From an uncultured Christensenella sp. (lineage in GTDB: Bacteria > Bacillota > Clostridia > Christensenellales > Borkfalkiaceae), in NCBI GenBank assembly GCA_910578065.1, contig CAJTPB010000001.1, positions 38,051 through 102,050 of the forward strand: a stretch of 64,000 nt of DNA. The letters run 5' to 3'. This document shows positions 1 through 8,632 of the stretch, piece by piece (within the stretch, counting starts at the first letter, position 1; every line of letters starts with the position of its first letter). The notes beneath the pieces are model-generated. The model saw nothing but the letters and a program-made list of their open reading frames with translations, was not told the DNA's origin and did no database searches. The translations under genes and the position numbers were made by a program.

Positions 1-621
1 ACTTCGGGATCGTAATAACGTGTTTGAAGGTAATACAGTTCCGTTTCGGGATCGTAAAAGTATCCGCGGTATCTGAACGGATTTAAGTTGCCGATATGCA
101 AATCATCATCCGTAATATCGTTCCCCGCGCCGTTGAGCACCGCATGATTTCCCCATGCGTCGTATATATATTTTACCACAATCGACCCGTTTTCGTCAAG
201 AAGGGATATAACATTCCCCTGCACGTCTTTACGGTAGAAATATGTCGAATTTTGATATTTTACGGCGAATATTCCCGAATTGTCATATAAGTACTCTATT
301 CCGTTCGAATCGGATATCAGATTTCCGTTGCCGTCGTACGTATACGTGATTCCGTTTTTCGAAATTCTTCTTCCGCTTCCGTCATAAGCGAACCATGTTC
401 CATTATATGCGCGCAACTGCCGCCCTTTTTCCCATGCCGCCTCTTATCCGCGGGAAGTGATAGGATTGCCGATTACGTCGTATTCGCAAACCTCGCCGCC
501 CAAGGTCAACAGCTTATCCCCCTCGTATCCGCATCGCGCTTGGGTAAACTCGCACTCTTCCGCGTTCTCTTTTAACGTGAACGTGGTTTGCCGTTTGCAA
601 AGAATATTCCCGCAATTGTAT
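1..621 (-). pseudogene. Dead RHS core fragment, continuing past the left window edge
   Basis: The minus strand encodes the last part of an RHS/YD-repeat core and is nearly identical, over about 620 bases, to 3207-3825 inside the intact RHS gene. Recognisable pieces are the YD repeats and the conserved core end with FRYRGYFYDPETELYYLQTR. The reading frame is broken by an in-frame TAA at 444-446, where the intact copy reads LYRGKV and this copy reads TSRG-stop. No methionine follows the stop before the window edge, and no start site precedes the homology, which begins abruptly near 621. I read it as a displaced RHS cassette, of the kind that supplies alternative C-terminal tips by recombination. 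Whether it leads into an intact tip lies outside the window. Confidence 0.8.
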
Positions 622-635
622 AAATAGACACAAAT

Positions 636-668
636 AAAAAGCCGATTACAAAAAGAAACCGACTTTTT
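636..668 (-). terminator. Hairpin terminator after the 718-1173 gene
   Basis: On the minus strand AAAAAGTCGG pairs with TCGGCTTTTT (with G-U wobbles) around a U-rich loop, about 50 bases after the stop of the upstream candidate immunity gene. It separates that gene from the dead RHS fragment. Confidence 0.5.
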
Positions 669-717
669 AACATATCACTTATTAAGCAACAGCCAATATT
701 GTAACTTCGTTCTATTT

Positions 718-1173
718 TTATTCTCTAACTAATTTATCTTCAAATAATTTTTCAAATTCCTCTATTGTTCCTTGCTTAATCCAATCTTTCTGGCATAACA
801 AATTAATATTCCTATGCGGAAAAAAGCAATTAAATTCATACCAGTCTCCTTTATCGTACACCTTTTTTACATCGGATATATTTTTAATGACTTCTCCTTT
901 ATCGAATAAAAACATCATCATGCCATTCTCAATTATTAACTTTTTAGGAATTCTTTTCTCCATTCCTTTTTGCGGAACAATCATAAAAATCGCAAGCAAT
1001 GCCACAACTATTAAAAAATAAATTATTAGAAAGTTAATCAAAAAGGAAGCAAGTAATACCAATCCGCTACATAATAAAAACGTAACAGTAGCGCCTATCA
1101 AGGCTGCATTGCGCTCTTTTTGCTTCATTCTTAATATAGTGCTTTGAGATGCGATCCCCTCAAATTCAATCAT
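718..1173 (-). CDS. Small membrane protein with YcxB-like tail; candidate immunity protein
   Basis: This 151-residue protein has a charged N-terminus, two hydrophobic segments (about residues 25-47 and 49-67) and a cytoplasmic C-terminal half with the short beta-rich pattern typical of YcxB-like domains (IENGMMMFLF ... NISDVKKVYDKGDWYEFN). A good ribosome site (AGGAGAAG) precedes the ATG. It follows the displaced RHS tip by 32 bases on the same strand and ends at a hairpin. That is the usual place for an immunity gene in an RHS cassette array, so I infer that it protects against the tip encoded at 1206-2024. The gene is clearly richer in A+T than the core genes of the window. The exact family and the immunity role are inferred from position and topology only. 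Confidence 0.6.
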   Translation of the reverse strand: MIEFEGIASQSTILRMKQKERNAALIGATVTFLLCSGLVLLASFLINFLIIYFLIVVALLAIFMIVPQKGMEKRIPKKLIIENGMMMFLFDKGEVIKNISDVKKVYDKGDWYEFNCFFPHRNINLLCQKDWIKQGTIEEFEKLFEDKLVRE

Positions 1174-1205
1174 ATCTTAAACTTCTCCTAAAATAGCATT
1201 GCTTT

Positions 1206-2024
1206 TCAAATAAGAAACTTTAGCGAAAAAATTATTGCTCTTAAATTGTTAATGTTTTTAGTTTTCAGTAAATCATTCAATTTCAACCTACTATTTGCAA
1301 AACCAGTTGGTTGATCATACCAAGGTGTTTTATTGGGCAAATTTTCCGGCTCTGAAACTCCAAATTCAATGAGCTGCATACTAATTCCCAATATCGGCGC
1401 TACCAACACACCAAATAAATCAACGGCCAAAGCCCCAACCGCAAACGCCGTCTGTGTTGCTACGCCTAAAAATGTCGTCATCCCTATCGCCCCAACAACA
1501 GCTGTGCCTACGCACACAAATGCACCCGCAGTAGCAATTCCTGCGGCGACGCCTAAAAAAATTCCACCAACTAAATCCCACCCTCTTGCGCCATTATCAT
1601 AAGCTACTTTTCCTCCAATAATGCCACCAACAACGGCTCCTATACCTAAAATAGCCAAAAGAGCTATTATACTTGTTCCTATTGGGTCTACATTCATCAC
1701 AGGATTATTGCCGCAATATGCGTAAAGGTTTAAGCCGTTGATCGATTCGGGATCGAGATATTCGATCGCGTCAATCGTAATGAATCTACCGACTTCGGGA
1801 TCGTAATAACGTGTTTGAAGGTAATACAGTTCCGTTTCGGGATCGTAAAAGTATCCGCGGTATCTGAACGGATTTAAGTTGCCGATATGCAAATCATCGT
1901 CTGTAATATCGTTTCCCGCGCCGTCGAGCACCGCATGATTTCCCCATGCATTGTATACATATTTTACCACAACCGACCCGTTTTCGTCAAGAAGGAAAAT
2001 ATATTGCCCTGTAAATCTTTTCAC
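1206..2024 (-). CDS. Displaced (orphan) RHS C-terminal tip
   Basis: The first 110 or so of 272 residues repeat the end of the RHS core (LLDENGSVVVKYVYNAWGNH through FYDPETELYYLQTRYYDPEV to NPVMNVDPIG). After the DPIG core-end motif the sequence changes completely into a glycine/alanine-rich hydrophobic domain with several possible membrane segments and a short polar tail (NKTPWYDQPTGFAN). The intact RHS at 2477-8584 has the same core end followed by a different tip, so this is an alternative toxin tip without the core that would carry it. The frame opens at a GTG with no convincing ribosome site and an in-frame stop three codons upstream. It may therefore be silent until recombined into the full gene. 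The mode of action of the tip is not recognisable; membrane insertion is possible from its hydrophobicity. Confidence 0.7.
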   Translation of the reverse strand: MKRFTGQYIFLLDENGSVVVKYVYNAWGNHAVLDGAGNDITDDDLHIGNLNPFRYRGYFYDPETELYYLQTRYYDPEVGRFITIDAIEYLDPESINGLNLYAYCGNNPVMNVDPIGTSIIALLAILGIGAVVGGIIGGKVAYDNGARGWDLVGGIFLGVAAGIATAGAFVCVGTAVVGAIGMTTFLGVATQTAFAVGALAVDLFGVLVAPILGISMQLIEFGVSEPENLPNKTPWYDQPTGFANSRLKLNDLLKTKNINNLRAIIFSLKFLI

Positions 2025-2060
2025 ATAATATCATATTGAAAACAATTTTATTTAAATATA

Positions 2061-2095
2061 AAAAAGAACCAGAACAATTCGTTCCAGTTCTTTTT
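2061..2095 (-). terminator. Intrinsic terminator after the RHS/immunity pair
   Basis: AAAAAGAAC pairs with GTTCTTTTT, continued by a second short stem (GAAC/GTTC) after a 2x2 internal loop. It lies five bases past the stop of the 2100-2480 gene. The A/U-flanked stem could act on both strands. Confidence 0.65.
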
Positions 2096-2099
2096 ATAA

Positions 2100-2480
2100 T
2101 TATAAGAACGTAATTAGTATAACCATTATCAAAATGAAATAACTACAACTTAATAATAGTATAATAATTTTACCTATTCTTTTATATGTCCCCTGCTCAG
2201 TAAAATTGGTTTCCGCCCAAGGTGCCGTAGAATGATTATAATAAAACAAACACATTTTATTAATTACTTTATGGCTCCACCGCGGAAAAAGCCAAGGAAT
2301 AGTTGCCAACAAATACAATATGATAGATAATACATATAAACCTATAATTTGGTCTATTTTAGCCAAGTTGGGATACAAGAAAATAAACACACTTGGAACT
2401 AAAATTGTTGTTGTAAGCAATAAGAATATTAAAATCCTTTTTATTATATGAATTGTTGCTATATCCATTTTAAATATCAT
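2100..2480 (-). CDS. Small multi-span membrane protein coupled to the RHS gene; candidate immunity protein
   Basis: This 126-residue protein has three or four hydrophobic stretches (about residues 11-35, 45-66 and 103-126) with a short polar loop that includes the PRWSHKVINK and AETNFTEQG segments. Its ATG overlaps the stop codon of the RHS gene in a 4-base ATGA, so translation is probably coupled to that of the toxin. No family is recognised. Position directly after the toxin tip, small size, low G+C and membrane topology all fit an immunity protein against the tip of the full RHS protein, which is itself hydrophobic. This is inference from context. A terminator hairpin closes the unit just downstream. 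Confidence 0.65.
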   Translation of the reverse strand: MIFKMDIATIHIIKRILIFLLLTTTILVPSVFIFLYPNLAKIDQIIGLYVLSIILYLLATIPWLFPRWSHKVINKMCLFYYNHSTAPWAETNFTEQGTYKRIGKIIILLLSCSYFILIMVILITFL

Positions 2481-5400
2481 GAAATGTAACCACCGCCTTT
2501 CTTACCGAAAAAATTAATTAAAAATCTTGACAAACCAGTTGATACCATAGGAAAAAAAGTATAATAACTTGAACGCAATGCAATCCCAGCAGATTTCAAT
2601 ACGTTAGTATCCAATTTCGCTAGCTGATAAAAATCGCTAAATCCTAAATCTCCATTCTTATAGACTACTTTTCCTACAAACCGACTTAGTCCGTGTCCTA
2701 CTCCCCCAGCTATACCACCAATTGCGCAATCAAACAGTATATTATTCCAACTTTTATTTTCAAATGCAGATAACCCTGCGCTAGATGCCCCACCTATTGC
2801 TACCGCACCTAACAACCCGCCTACGCCAGTTGCAAATGCTGCCCCTGTGATTCCTCCTAAAGCTAACGAAAAATAATTTATATCATCGAAAAATCCTTTT
2901 CCCTTTATTACATTGCTTATTCCCTGCCCCATAAAATTGCCAGCAGCACCTACTATCGCCCCAACAAATATAGGCAATAATGAGCCGCCAGATGCAACAA
3001 TTGAAATAGCACCTAGTACTGCTACCACGACTAATGCAAGCCCTATCATGAAACCAAAAGCGTTTTTCCAAAATTTGCCCCAATCCCATGTTCCATCCGG
3101 ATCGTAACCCATTACAGGATTATCCCCGCAATAAGCATAAAGGTTCAGACCATTAATTGTTTCAGGATCGAGATATTCGATCGCGTCTATCGTTATAAAG
3201 CGGCCTGTTTCCGGATCGTAATAACGTGTTTGAAGGTAATACAGTTCCGTTTCGGGATCGTAAAAGTATCCGCGGTATCTGAACGGATTTAAGTTGCCGA
3301 TATGCAAATCATCATCCGTAATATCGTTCCCCGCGCCGTCGAGCACCGCATGATTTCCCCATGCGTCGTATATATATTTTACCACAATCGCCCCGTTTTC
3401 GTCAAGAAGGGATATAACATTCCCCTGCACGTCTTTACGGTAGAAATATGTCGAATTTTGATATTTTACGGCGAATATTCCCGAATTGTCATATAAGTAC
3501 TCTATTCCGTTCGAATCGGATATCAGATTTCCGTTGCCGTCGTACGTATATGTGATTCCGTTTTTCGAAATTCTTCTTCCGCTGCCGTCATAAGCGAACC
3601 GTGTTCCATTATATGCGCGCAACTGCCGTCCTTTTTCCCATTCCGCAACTTTTCCGCGGTAAAGAATGGGATTGCCGATTTCGTCGTATTCGCAAACCTC
3701 GCCGCCGAAGGTCAACAGCTTATCCCCCTCGTATCCGTATCGCGTTTGGGTAAACTCGCACTCTTCCGCGTTCTCTTTTAACGTGAACGCGGTTTGCCGT
3801 TTGCAAAGAATATTCCCGCAGTTATCGTACGCATATAGCGCGGTAAAACCGATCTTTTTGTTGTCTTCGCGGATCAGCCTATCGATACTGTCGTATCCGT
3901 ACCGAACGGTAAGCGCGCCGTTTTCGTATATCTTTACGATATTCCCGTTTTTATCATATTCGTATTTGGTATTTTCCGATATAACGTATTTATCCTTTTC
4001 GATCCCGCCGTAATACACTGCGGAAGGCATATTCGTTGCATAATCGCCCGCTTTACGGTAATATACGTATTCGCCCGCAAGTTTGGTTCCGTTTGCCGTA
4101 ATCTCTTTGCCGACGTTTCTGCCGAGCAGATCGTTTTTCGGGGAAACCGTGAAACCTTCTACCGTAACGCCCGCAAGCGAACGCCCCGCCTCCTCTTTGT
4201 ATGCATAAGCATACACGCGTCCGTTTTGGTCGTATTCCGTAACACAGCCGTATGCATCGTATATGCGGCGTTCCGCATATTCCCCGCGCCGATACGCAGT
4301 TACGTTACCGAACGCATCGTATTCGCAGGAAGCGACGTTCTCTCCTTCCGTTGCGGTCAACATGTTTCCGTCTTCGTTATAGGTATAACGAACCTCTTCC
4401 GCGCCGTTGTACAGTTTGCGAAGAACATTCCCCCGCTTATCCGATACGGACGTAAACGTTTCGCCCTTGCGATTCGTTACCGTGACCGTGTTTTCCGTTT
4501 CGCCCTCTTCATAGCAATACGTTTCGTAATGCTTCGCGCCGTTCAAATCGACCGCGGTCTTTCTGTGCTTTTCATCATACTCGTAACGAACGGCAGTGTT
4601 TCCGCTTTTCAACTCTGTTACTTCGCCGAGGGTATAACCGATCTGCGTGCTGTTTTCTTCCCCCTCCGCCGTGCTCTGCGTGATCGCCGTTACTGTGTCG
4701 TCGATATCGTGCCCGTAAGCCAGCCTACTGCCGTTTGCGCGCCTTTCGCCGCGCACGACGGTTGTGCCTTCGACATATTCGTATTCGACCGAAACCTCGC
4801 CCGTTTCGTCTTTTTCCGCCGTAACCTGCCGTTCTTCGGAATACACGCTTTCTTTATAAAATTTACTCGAAGTATCCAACGAGTTGTACGTGAATGTTTT
4901 TACCTCGTTCCCGTCTTTATCGTACACCCTTTCTTCAACGGTTTTTCCGCTTGTAAGCTCTTCCCCCTCGATCCAGCTTTCTTTGCGAACCAAACTTCCC
5001 GCCGCGTTATATGCGTAAGTCGTAATTGCGGTGTACGTCTCCGCCGCCCCGCCCGAAAGCTGCGTCTGCGTCTTTTCTTTTATGCAACGGCGTTCGTCGT
5101 CGTATTCGTAAACGGTGGTCTTTTCGACAGTCGTTTGCGCAGAAAGTCTGTTTCCGCTTTCTACCGTTTTAACGGGATTATAAAATTGATCGAACGTCGT
5201 CGTAACGATTTCGCTTGCTGCAAGCGCCTCGCTTGCATACGGATAACGGTTTAATAACTGTTCGGGAATACTTTCCGTAGTAACGCTTTCGCGCTCTTTA
5301 TGGGAAGAATCGGGAACGTTCCGCTCTATAAAAGAATACTTTTCCCCTTTGGTAATAAGCCCTGCGGCTTCCTCGTAATATTCCGAAAGATTGCCGTCGT

Positions 5401-8400
5401 CGTCAAAGTGATAATAGATGCGGTCGCCGCGCTCGTCCGTTAATACCGTACGGCTTTCGGAATAAGCAAGGGATACGGAATTCAATAAAACGTCGGCTCC
5501 GTTCGGCGTTGTTTTGCCGTGCACGATCGCCCCCGTGTTCGAATAGTTGTCGACGGATTTTAAACCGCTTTCATAAGACAATTCGCTTTTCAACCCGTTG
5601 GAAGAGTGCGCCTGCGTAAGATTGCCGAAATCGTCGTACTCGAACGAAAGCGTTTTGCCGTTTGCGTAACGTACGGATTTTAAACTTCCGCTTATTTTTT
5701 CGTTTTCCCCGTCGAAATACTCGTATTTTGTTACCCTGCCGCGCGTATCGGTGATGGAAGATAAAAGATCGTTCGCATTATACGTAAACGCGATCCGTTT
5801 GTGCTTGCCGTCATATACTTCCGCGATTTTTCCGCCGTCATCGTACAGCACATAATACGCATTGTTGTATTGATTGTAAATTACGGCAAGATCGCCGCTT
5901 TCGTTAAAGCCTTTTACGATCTGCCCGTCGGTAAGATAATGAACGGGAACTTGCCGTTTTAATTGAGCAAGCCGGTATTCCGCCTGTCGAAGTGAAATTT
6001 CGATTTCTTCCAACTCGCGGTTTGCAATGCCCGACAAATAATCCGCTTCTGCTATTTGAGAATTAAAATCGGTATCGTATTGCTCTTGCAGCATCTCGTT
6101 TTGCAGATTTACAATATCCTTTTGCGCTTGATAAATATAATCTTTTACCGATGGGCCATATTCGGTATATTGTTCTTGCGATAACTCAGATAGGCGTTGC
6201 AGCTCATACCTTTTATCGCTTATCAATTTTAAATAATGATAGTTGAATACTTCTTTTATTTCAGCATTTTTGTCGGCATTGTCTTCGACATAACTGCCAT
6301 GCCCCGCGAAAACTTTTTGACGCGCCGAATCGAAATCCGTAGCCGATCTAATATAGGTGCTTTCAATAAAATCACTAAAAGAATTACTGCATACCGAAGA
6401 CAAGTCGTCTTTCTCGTAACGATATAATATTTCTGCATTATTAAAAAATTCGTTTTTTCGAATCAAAGCGTTATAAGTTTTTTCTTTATCAAAATACCCG
6501 TTTTTTCGCTTATAATCTTCTATCTTTAATTGCGTATCCTGAATATTATTCGAATACCTTTGTACTCGTTTTTGTTTTTGATATAGCAATTTTTGCGTGT
6601 TTAAACGCTCTTTTTCTTTTTCGTAAGACTGTATATTGTGCGTATATTGTTCTTTCTGTTTATTTAGTTGTTTTATATTCTCTTCGCATTTTAAAACTTC
6701 TTCTTGCCTTTGCTCTAAGTACCGATTATTTATAAAATCTTCCAACCGTGTAATAGCTTTTAACCCCGTTGTGGAATATTGTTCTTTATATATCTTTTTT
6801 TCGTTATATGTAAGGCTTTGATCTAAACCGACGGTAATATGCGACTTTTTTACGTAAACTTTATGGTTGTCGGAATCAAGATAATAATATAGATCTTTAA
6901 ATCCGTGCTTTATGCCAGCCGCATCGACGTAAATATAATTTGCGTCAAGCGTTCCGTCGGCATTTTTATAAAACTTTTCTTGCAGATTCAAACGGAAATT
7001 TTTTCCGCAATGCTTTTCTTCCCCCGTAAGTTTATGCAAATGCGAAATTCCGACGCCGAGCAGCGAATCGCTTGCGGAAACGTCTTCGAAAGAAATTACA
7101 CATTCGCCCGTATGCATATTTGCGCTTGCAACAACCCCGTCGCAAAGCGGAATTTCTTTTTCGGTTGCGTTCACAGAATCGTTTGCCATATATTCTATCT
7201 CTAAGCGAGGCGCTAAACTGCCCTCTGCATACAGCAAATACCCGCCGGTCGAATATGCCTCGAATAGGATTTGACAAAAATCGCTCGCTTTTCGCAATTT
7301 AGACGTGATATCGATTTCAATCGTATTATCGCTTTTAATTTGCCGTCTTATCGAATCGCATATAATCCATTCACTATCATATCTTTGCGCGTGCAAAATA
7401 AGCGTCGCCTTTGCAATCGGATAATTTTGAAGGTTCAGCCGTTTTAAATCGATTTTTACGCTCGATCTGAGTATATTACTATTATCTTTACTTGCATAAA
7501 TATATCCGTTATAATTATGATTAAAAAATTCAGTCCATTGTCCCAAACTTCCGTATGAAAATTTTCTTTCTGTTTCAACCGTAAAAAACGAGCAATCATT
7601 CGTTACGATTTGCGGATCGATCACAACGGGGAACGCGCGTTCTTCCGCGTTCAGCCATTCTTCGTCCGCAACCACGATAAACAAATATGAACCCTCTTCC
7701 CGCTGTTCGAGTTCGTAATAAACGCTTTCGTTGCGTTCCCCTTTTGCATCGTACATAAAGGGCGCGGGAATTTCCGCCTCTTTTATTTCTTGCTTTACGC
7801 CCGCTTTATCCGTCGCTTCGCGGTAAAATTCGATTTTGTTTCCGTCTTCCGAAAGCCGCGGTGCGACCCCATTTATTTTTAATTCGAAGTAGTATTTATA
7901 TTCCCCCTCTTTTCTTTCGCGTACGATTATTTTTTCTTTTACGTTTTCGCCCGAAATATCGTATACGAGATCTACGCTTTCTTCCGCATTTTCATAAACG
8001 ACGGTATCGCCGAGTTTCTTGCCACTGATCTCTTCTTCCGTTTCGGCAATGTTTGCGCACGCGCTCGCCTCGCCCTGCGAGATAAAATTCCATTCGATAC
8101 TTACGTCTTTGCTCTTCATGCTCACCGTGCCCGTTTGCCGCGTGTTTTTGGCAAGCGCAAAGGTATATTTGCCCTGTTTCGTTTCAAATATTTCGCCCTT
8201 ATCTTGTAAAGTATGATCGATTTCGCCGAAGGATCCGTCCTCTTCGAGATAGTGCATTGCATGATTGGTGATAATGGATTTTATCGTTCCGTTGTTTCTG
8301 CGATATGATTTTTCGTTTTGTCGGCGCAAATTTTTTTCTTCGTATAAAATAGACGGGTCCGCTTGCATCATGCAGCTTCTGCGCCGCATTTTTCCGACTT

Positions 8401-8584
8401 GTTGCACAAACGGTTTTACCTTTTCTTTTACGATGCCGCCGCGCTGTTCGCCCGAATCTTTTGCTTTTTCATGCGCCTTTTTTCCTGCCTCTTCGATTGC
8501 GTTTTCGGCTTTTTCTTGTACCGCAGATCCGATTTCTTTCGCTGCTTTTTTTGCCTTTTCTTTTCCTAATTTGATGGTACCCAT
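2477..8584 (-). CDS. Giant RHS/YD-repeat polymorphic toxin, WapA-like
   Basis: The protein has 2035 residues. Residues 1-60 are a highly charged, amphipathic Lys/Glu/Ala helix and there is no signal peptide. Residues 75-480 resemble the N-terminal region of WapA-type proteins, including a DNRLRE-like beta domain near 338-470. Residues 615-880 form a long coiled-coil insertion. Residues 885-1830 are a long run of YD repeats (for example YEYDDFGNLTQ, YDGNGNLISDSNG) that closes with the conserved core end and DPDGTW. Residues 1829-2035 are a variable, glycine-rich hydrophobic tip. In known RHS proteins the repeats build a shell that encloses the C-terminal toxin. An AAGGAG site lies upstream of the ATG. 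The gene follows the AMP ligase by 48 bases on the same strand and is coupled to the membrane gene downstream. The toxic activity cannot be named. The export route is unclear without a signal peptide. Confidence 0.9.
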   Translation of the reverse strand: MGTIKLGKEKAKKAAKEIGSAVQEKAENAIEEAGKKAHEKAKDSGEQRGGIVKEKVKPFVQQVGKMRRRSCMMQADPSILYEEKNLRRQNEKSYRRNNGTIKSIITNHAMHYLEEDGSFGEIDHTLQDKGEIFETKQGKYTFALAKNTRQTGTVSMKSKDVSIEWNFISQGEASACANIAETEEEISGKKLGDTVVYENAEESVDLVYDISGENVKEKIIVRERKEGEYKYYFELKINGVAPRLSEDGNKIEFYREATDKAGVKQEIKEAEIPAPFMYDAKGERNESVYYELEQREEGSYLFIVVADEEWLNAEERAFPVVIDPQIVTNDCSFFTVETERKFSYGSLGQWTEFFNHNYNGYIYASKDNSNILRSSVKIDLKRLNLQNYPIAKATLILHAQRYDSEWIICDSIRRQIKSDNTIEIDITSKLRKASDFCQILFEAYSTGGYLLYAEGSLAPRLEIEYMANDSVNATEKEIPLCDGVVASANMHTGECVISFEDVSASDSLLGVGISHLHKLTGEEKHCGKNFRLNLQEKFYKNADGTLDANYIYVDAAGIKHGFKDLYYYLDSDNHKVYVKKSHITVGLDQSLTYNEKKIYKEQYSTTGLKAITRLEDFINNRYLEQRQEEVLKCEENIKQLNKQKEQYTHNIQSYEKEKERLNTQKLLYQKQKRVQRYSNNIQDTQLKIEDYKRKNGYFDKEKTYNALIRKNEFFNNAEILYRYEKDDLSSVCSNSFSDFIESTYIRSATDFDSARQKVFAGHGSYVEDNADKNAEIKEVFNYHYLKLISDKRYELQRLSELSQEQYTEYGPSVKDYIYQAQKDIVNLQNEMLQEQYDTDFNSQIAEADYLSGIANRELEEIEISLRQAEYRLAQLKRQVPVHYLTDGQIVKGFNESGDLAVIYNQYNNAYYVLYDDGGKIAEVYDGKHKRIAFTYNANDLLSSITDTRGRVTKYEYFDGENEKISGSLKSVRYANGKTLSFEYDDFGNLTQAHSSNGLKSELSYESGLKSVDNYSNTGAIVHGKTTPNGADVLLNSVSLAYSESRTVLTDERGDRIYYHFDDDGNLSEYYEEAAGLITKGEKYSFIERNVPDSSHKERESVTTESIPEQLLNRYPYASEALAASEIVTTTFDQFYNPVKTVESGNRLSAQTTVEKTTVYEYDDERRCIKEKTQTQLSGGAAETYTAITTYAYNAAGSLVRKESWIEGEELTSGKTVEERVYDKDGNEVKTFTYNSLDTSSKFYKESVYSEERQVTAEKDETGEVSVEYEYVEGTTVVRGERRANGSRLAYGHDIDDTVTAITQSTAEGEENSTQIGYTLGEVTELKSGNTAVRYEYDEKHRKTAVDLNGAKHYETYCYEEGETENTVTVTNRKGETFTSVSDKRGNVLRKLYNGAEEVRYTYNEDGNMLTATEGENVASCEYDAFGNVTAYRRGEYAERRIYDAYGCVTEYDQNGRVYAYAYKEEAGRSLAGVTVEGFTVSPKNDLLGRNVGKEITANGTKLAGEYVYYRKAGDYATNMPSAVYYGGIEKDKYVISENTKYEYDKNGNIVKIYENGALTVRYGYDSIDRLIREDNKKIGFTALYAYDNCGNILCKRQTAFTLKENAEECEFTQTRYGYEGDKLLTFGGEVCEYDEIGNPILYRGKVAEWEKGRQLRAYNGTRFAYDGSGRRISKNGITYTYDGNGNLISDSNGIEYLYDNSGIFAVKYQNSTYFYRKDVQGNVISLLDENGAIVVKYIYDAWGNHAVLDGAGNDITDDDLHIGNLNPFRYRGYFYDPETELYYLQTRYYDPETGRFITIDAIEYLDPETINGLNLYAYCGDNPVMGYDPDGTWDWGKFWKNAFGFMIGLALVVVAVLGAISIVASGGSLLPIFVGAIVGAAGNFMGQGISNVIKGKGFFDDINYFSLALGGITGAAFATGVGGLLGAVAIGGASSAGLSAFENKSWNNILFDCAIGGIAGGVGHGLSRFVGKVVYKNGDLGFSDFYQLAKLDTNVLKSAGIALRSSYYTFFPMVSTGLSRFLINFFGKKGGGYIS

Positions 8585-8632
8585 GTTCTTCCGCTCCTTA
8601 TTATTTTTTATCTTGCAAACGCCTCATCGGCG

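Noticed and set aside
4226..5254. A 342-codon open frame on the plus strand inside the RHS gene
   Set aside because: It is antisense to the YD-repeat core, has no ribosome site and reads as low-complexity hydrophobic/basic sequence. It is a by-product of the codon bias of the repeats.
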